DNA of 64,000 nucleotides, from contig NZ_JAFIQT010000007.1 of the NCBI RefSeq assembly GCF_017355935.1, positions 1-64,000 on the forward strand, given 5' to 3'. The first letter of the stretch is position 1. The number at the start of each line of letters is the position of its first letter. Positions 61,504 to 64,000 of this stretch are shown here, piece after piece. Origin of the DNA: Telluribacter humicola (GTDB lineage Bacteria > Bacteroidota > Bacteroidia > Cytophagales > Spirosomataceae). The position numbers and the translations under genes were made by a program. The notes below the pieces were generated by a model that was not told where the DNA came from, searched no databases, and saw nothing but the letters and a program-made list of their open reading frames with translations.

Positions 61504-63290
61504 ATTCCTTTGGGTATCTGCACCTGTACACAGGTACCTGGTACTCTTTCGTCAACAATCCGAATCTTACCACGCAGACTATCTACCCTACTCCGTACAT
61601 TACGCAGTCCGGCACCTTCTGTGCCAATAGAACCCATTCCTTTACCATTGTCCTCCACACAAAGGGCAATCTGCTCTTCGTTATTATGCAGCGAGATAGT
61701 AGCCTGTGTAGCATCCGAATGCTTGATGATGTTGTTAGCCAGCTCGAGTATCATACTATATAACTCAAACTCTGTCTTGCTATCCAACCGCTCATCAAAA
61801 CCATCCATCTCCAGGAAAAAGACGATTCTGCCATTGGAATTCAGCTTTTGCTTCAACTTGTGCAAGGCCACCCTTAGCCCATCCTTTTCCAGCTCCTTGG
61901 GCAACAGGTTGTGGGACAGGCTACGTACTTCATCATACGCATTTCCTACCATTTCTTTTATACGCTCATAAGTATCCTTCTCAGCTACCGAGAGCGACTT
62001 GCTATCCAGACCATGCAGGTACCAGTTAATAGTAGAGATAGAAGATCCAAGGTTGTCATGTAGTTCAGCCGCCACGCGCTTGCGCTCCAGGGTCTGTCCC
62101 TTTACCAAGGCCTCCCTGATCTCAGCATTTTTTTCTCTAAGCTTGTTGTTATTCCACCATAGCAATCCCACTACCAGCAATATTAGTATCGAGAATCCAA
62201 TGAGAAACTTTTGCGTAGCTTCCTGCTGCTCAATGATGGCTTTCTGGATTTCTATATCTTTCAGATGGTTGTCAAACAGAAGCTGGTGGATTGTAGCACG
62301 TCGTTCGATACTTTTCTCCCTCAGAACACGCTTGCTGCGGTCCACTTTTTCCAGGACCGCCAGGGCATCCGCTGTTCTCCCCATAGCCTTATAGGCACTA
62401 TACATTGACAACAGAGCCCAGTTAGTCTGTTTTACAGAATGATACTGTCTGGCATTGGCCAGAGCTTCTTTGCCTGCTATAATGGCCTTTTCAGACTCAT
62501 TTATATAATTATATGCATTGGAAATATCATTGTAGGCGCTCATTTTGCCACAGCGATCATCCAGCTTCTGATAGATAGCAAGTGCACGATAGAAGTTAGA
62601 TAAAGCTTTAGGAATCTTCTTTGCCTTTACAAGCAAAAAACCTTCATTCATCAACACCGAAGCTATTCCGTACTCCGAGCCTATCTTTTCAAATAAACTG
62701 TATGCCTCCCGATAGTACTTTAAAGCCGGCGCAAGCTGGTCATTCTCCCGAAACAGATTACCCAGATCTGTATACCCCATTGCCACCAGGCTATCGTTAT
62801 CAAGGGATTTATAGATGGTAATGGCTTCCTGATAGTATACCCGGGACGAGTCCCAACGCTTGTGCTCTGCATAGCTATTGCCGATAAATCGAGCCGCGTG
62901 TGCTTTATAAACAGGCAATTTCAGCTTCTCAGACAGCAAGTATGACTCGGTGGCCAATTCCATCAGAATATCGTAGTCATTGCTCTCAACATACGCATAT
63001 CCGAGAACATTATAGGCTAATATCTTCCCTTTGTCCCAGTTGGATTCCTGTGCCAGATCCCAAGCTTTTTGTGCATACGTTTCAACATAACTAAAGTCCT
63101 GCCTCAGGTAATAATGAGTGGCTTCTAAATAGGCATGAACCAGTGTAGTATCGCGTCGGAAAGAGGGCGACCTACGTTCCAGAAGTTGTATACGCTTAAA
63201 TAATTGAGTAGAATCCTCCCTGCTGGTAGCGTAGCTTGTTAGCATACCAGATAGGAAAAAGAAGAATAGAAAAGATAAAAATATTCTCAT
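61494..63290 (-). CDS. TPR-containing sensor histidine kinase
   Basis: This 598-residue kinase is started at MRIFLSFLFFFFLSGML, which opens a signal peptide; an ATG ten codons upstream is also possible. Periplasmic TPR repeats fill residues 60-340 (DSLVAMGYTDLGNLFRENDQ; GIASVLMNEGFLLVKAKKIP). A transmembrane helix (FLIGFSILILLVVGLLWW, about 360) leads to a HisKA_3 domain with phosphoacceptor His in AAELHDNLGSS (about 410) and a HATPase region (GAGLRNVRSRVDSLRG). No response regulator gene is adjacent, so the partner is encoded elsewhere. Confidence 0.9.
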   Translation of the reverse strand: MRIFLSFLFFFFLSGMLTSYATSREDSTQLFKRIQLLERRSPSFRRDTTLVHAYLEATHYYLRQDFSYVETYAQKAWDLAQESNWDKGKILAYNVLGYAYVESNDYDILMELATESYLLSEKLKLPVYKAHAARFIGNSYAEHKRWDSSRVYYQEAITIYKSLDNDSLVAMGYTDLGNLFRENDQLAPALKYYREAYSLFEKIGSEYGIASVLMNEGFLLVKAKKIPKALSNFYRALAIYQKLDDRCGKMSAYNDISNAYNYINESEKAIIAGKEALANARQYHSVKQTNWALLSMYSAYKAMGRTADALAVLEKVDRSKRVLREKSIERRATIHQLLFDNHLKDIEIQKAIIEQQEATQKFLIGFSILILLVVGLLWWNNNKLREKNAEIREALVKGQTLERKRVAAELHDNLGSSISTINWYLHGLDSKSLSVAEKDTYERIKEMVGNAYDEVRSLSHNLLPKELEKDGLRVALHKLKQKLNSNGRIVFFLEMDGFDERLDSKTEFELYSMILELANNIIKHSDATQATISLHNNEEQIALCVEDNGKGMGSIGTEGAGLRNVRSRVDSLRGKIRIVDERVPGTCVQVQIPKGIAA

Positions 63291-63536
63291 TCGAATAGGT
63301 AATGAGTTCGAAAGATACATATTTTTTGTATGGTTTGGTAGCCATATAACCCAACTATTTAGCCCCAATAGCATAACTATTAAATTAAAAAATATAAATA
63401 AGCTACACTCTACCTCAGGCACCTCCCGAAAGCATACTTATATTTTAATAAGTCTCTTACCTATATACGATATTGATTTGCTGTAAGATACAAAACAAAT
63501 AACTGTATTTTTAACAGAATCAAAAGTAACTGCCAT

Positions 63537-64000
63537 TTATGTTCTACTTATAAAGTTGTTATTTTTTATGTAGAACCGGTACGGAAGCTCTGCTCCCTGC
63601 GTAATACCGATACGGGTAGTGACAACGGTTTCAAAGTTTCTGACCACGGGAGTTGTTATATAAATAGGCCCTGTACTTAGAGAAATCTCGTTATGCTCCT
63701 TCAGATCAATACCCATGGCTTGTACCAATTTGCCGGGACCACTGCACAAGTCTTTTTCCAGTAAAGCTTTCCTTCGATCCAGGGGAAGTTGTGTCTTTGG
63801 ATGCAACTGTCGCCTCCACTGCATCAGCTCTATACCCTCGGTAGGCTGGAGCGCCCGGATCAATACAGCCTCCCCTATTCCTTCTTCGCCACTTACAACA
63901 TTGACACAGTAGTACATACCATAGATCAGGTACACATACAGGGCCCCGGCCGGACCAAACATGGCAGCGTTTCGGGCTGTTTTACGGCGATAGGCATGAC
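63537..64000 (-). CDS. mpg: 3-methyladenine DNA glycosylase (AAG/Mpg family), truncated by window edge
   Basis: The protein continues past the right edge; 154 C-terminal residues are visible, starting HAYRRKTARNAAMFGPAGALYVY. This segment, with YGMYYCVNVV, GEAVLIRALQP and the later LCSGPGKLVQAMGI, is characteristic of alkyladenine DNA glycosylases, which excise 3-methyladenine and hypoxanthine as monofunctional enzymes. The catalytic Glu region in EAVLIRA is present. A start codon is not seen; the internal ATG before FGPAGALY should not be taken as the start. It is followed by an AT-rich spacer of 114 bases to the kinase gene. Confidence 0.92.
   Translation of the reverse strand, partial: HAYRRKTARNAAMFGPAGALYVYLIYGMYYCVNVVSGEEGIGEAVLIRALQPTEGIELMQWRRQLHPKTQLPLDRRKALLEKDLCSGPGKLVQAMGIDLKEHNEISLSTGPIYITTPVVRNFETVVTTRIGITQGAELPYRFYIKNNNFISRT

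Noticed and set aside
1-64000. CRISPR arrays, insertion sequences, prophage genes and tRNA genes
   Set aside because: I looked for regularly spaced repeats, transposase motifs, integrases and cloverleaf-like intergenic segments and found none that could be supported by eye; a dedicated tRNA search could still reveal one.

Overview
The window looks like chromosomal DNA from a Cytophagales bacterium (phylum Bacteroidota, Spirosomataceae-like). This is inferred from gene content: SusC/Oar-type TonB receptors with carboxypeptidase-like N-domains, DUF4494, DUF4136 and DUF2007 proteins, LytTR/LytS and TPR histidine kinases, a CrtW-type carotenoid ketolase, and promoters of the Bacteroidota form (TTG or TTTG about 20 bases before TAnnTTTG). 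I found no CRISPR array, insertion sequence, prophage, or tRNA or rRNA gene inside the window. Nearly all of it is ordinary, densely packed core and house-keeping sequence.

Layout. 1-0.76 kb: two strong minus-strand promoters of rRNA type firing leftward out of the window, so an rRNA operon probably starts just beyond the left edge. 0.8-11.9 kb: an Omp85-like barrel, fumarase, a secreted amidohydrolase, a small cluster of unknown genes with an Asp/Glu racemase and a decayed Crp/Fnr gene fragment, an epimerase, a Crp/Fnr regulator, an aldo/keto reductase and two secreted beta-propeller proteins. 11.9-17.2 kb: a LytTR/LytS two-component pair divergent from an outer-membrane barrel protein and a YceI protein. 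17.5-22.9 kb: a GMC dehydrogenase with its Tat-exported small subunit, lipoprotein MsrA, a second PQQ-type sugar dehydrogenase with a TTG start, and a lipoprotein. 22.9-30.8 kb: a polytopic membrane protein, small conserved proteins, a secreted protein beside a frameshifted remnant, LpxH, and a CPBP protease-DUF2007-CdsA envelope operon.

31-34.8 kb: dusB-transporter, a biotin carrier protein and pyrH-frr. 34.9-41.2 kb: a DUF4136 protein, the UDP-xylose pathway pair (ugd and UDP-glucuronate decarboxylase), an acyl-CoA dehydrogenase, and an SPFH-NfeD pair. 41.4-49.5 kb: a PafA-like phosphatase, a probable beta-carotene ketolase facing a polyprenyl synthase, a patatin and a large Oar-like TonB receptor. 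49.9-56 kb: a solitary selD, an alpha/beta hydrolase, two families of tandemly duplicated lipoproteins of unknown function, a tetrapyrrole-methylase-fold methyltransferase and a YtxH protein. 56-64 kb: a lysine-catabolism pair (saccharopine dehydrogenase-like and aminoadipate-semialdehyde dehydrogenase), another TonB-type receptor, a TPR sensor kinase and a 3-methyladenine DNA glycosylase cut by the right edge.

I do not see a clear new defence or mobile system. The less explained parts are the two duplicated lipoprotein families, two gene relics (Crp/Fnr-like, and a frameshifted secreted protein), a perfect 12-bp inverted repeat built on AATCCTG, and the two-component/outer-membrane/YceI neighbourhood. 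Most convergent gene pairs are separated by strong bidirectional hairpin terminators.
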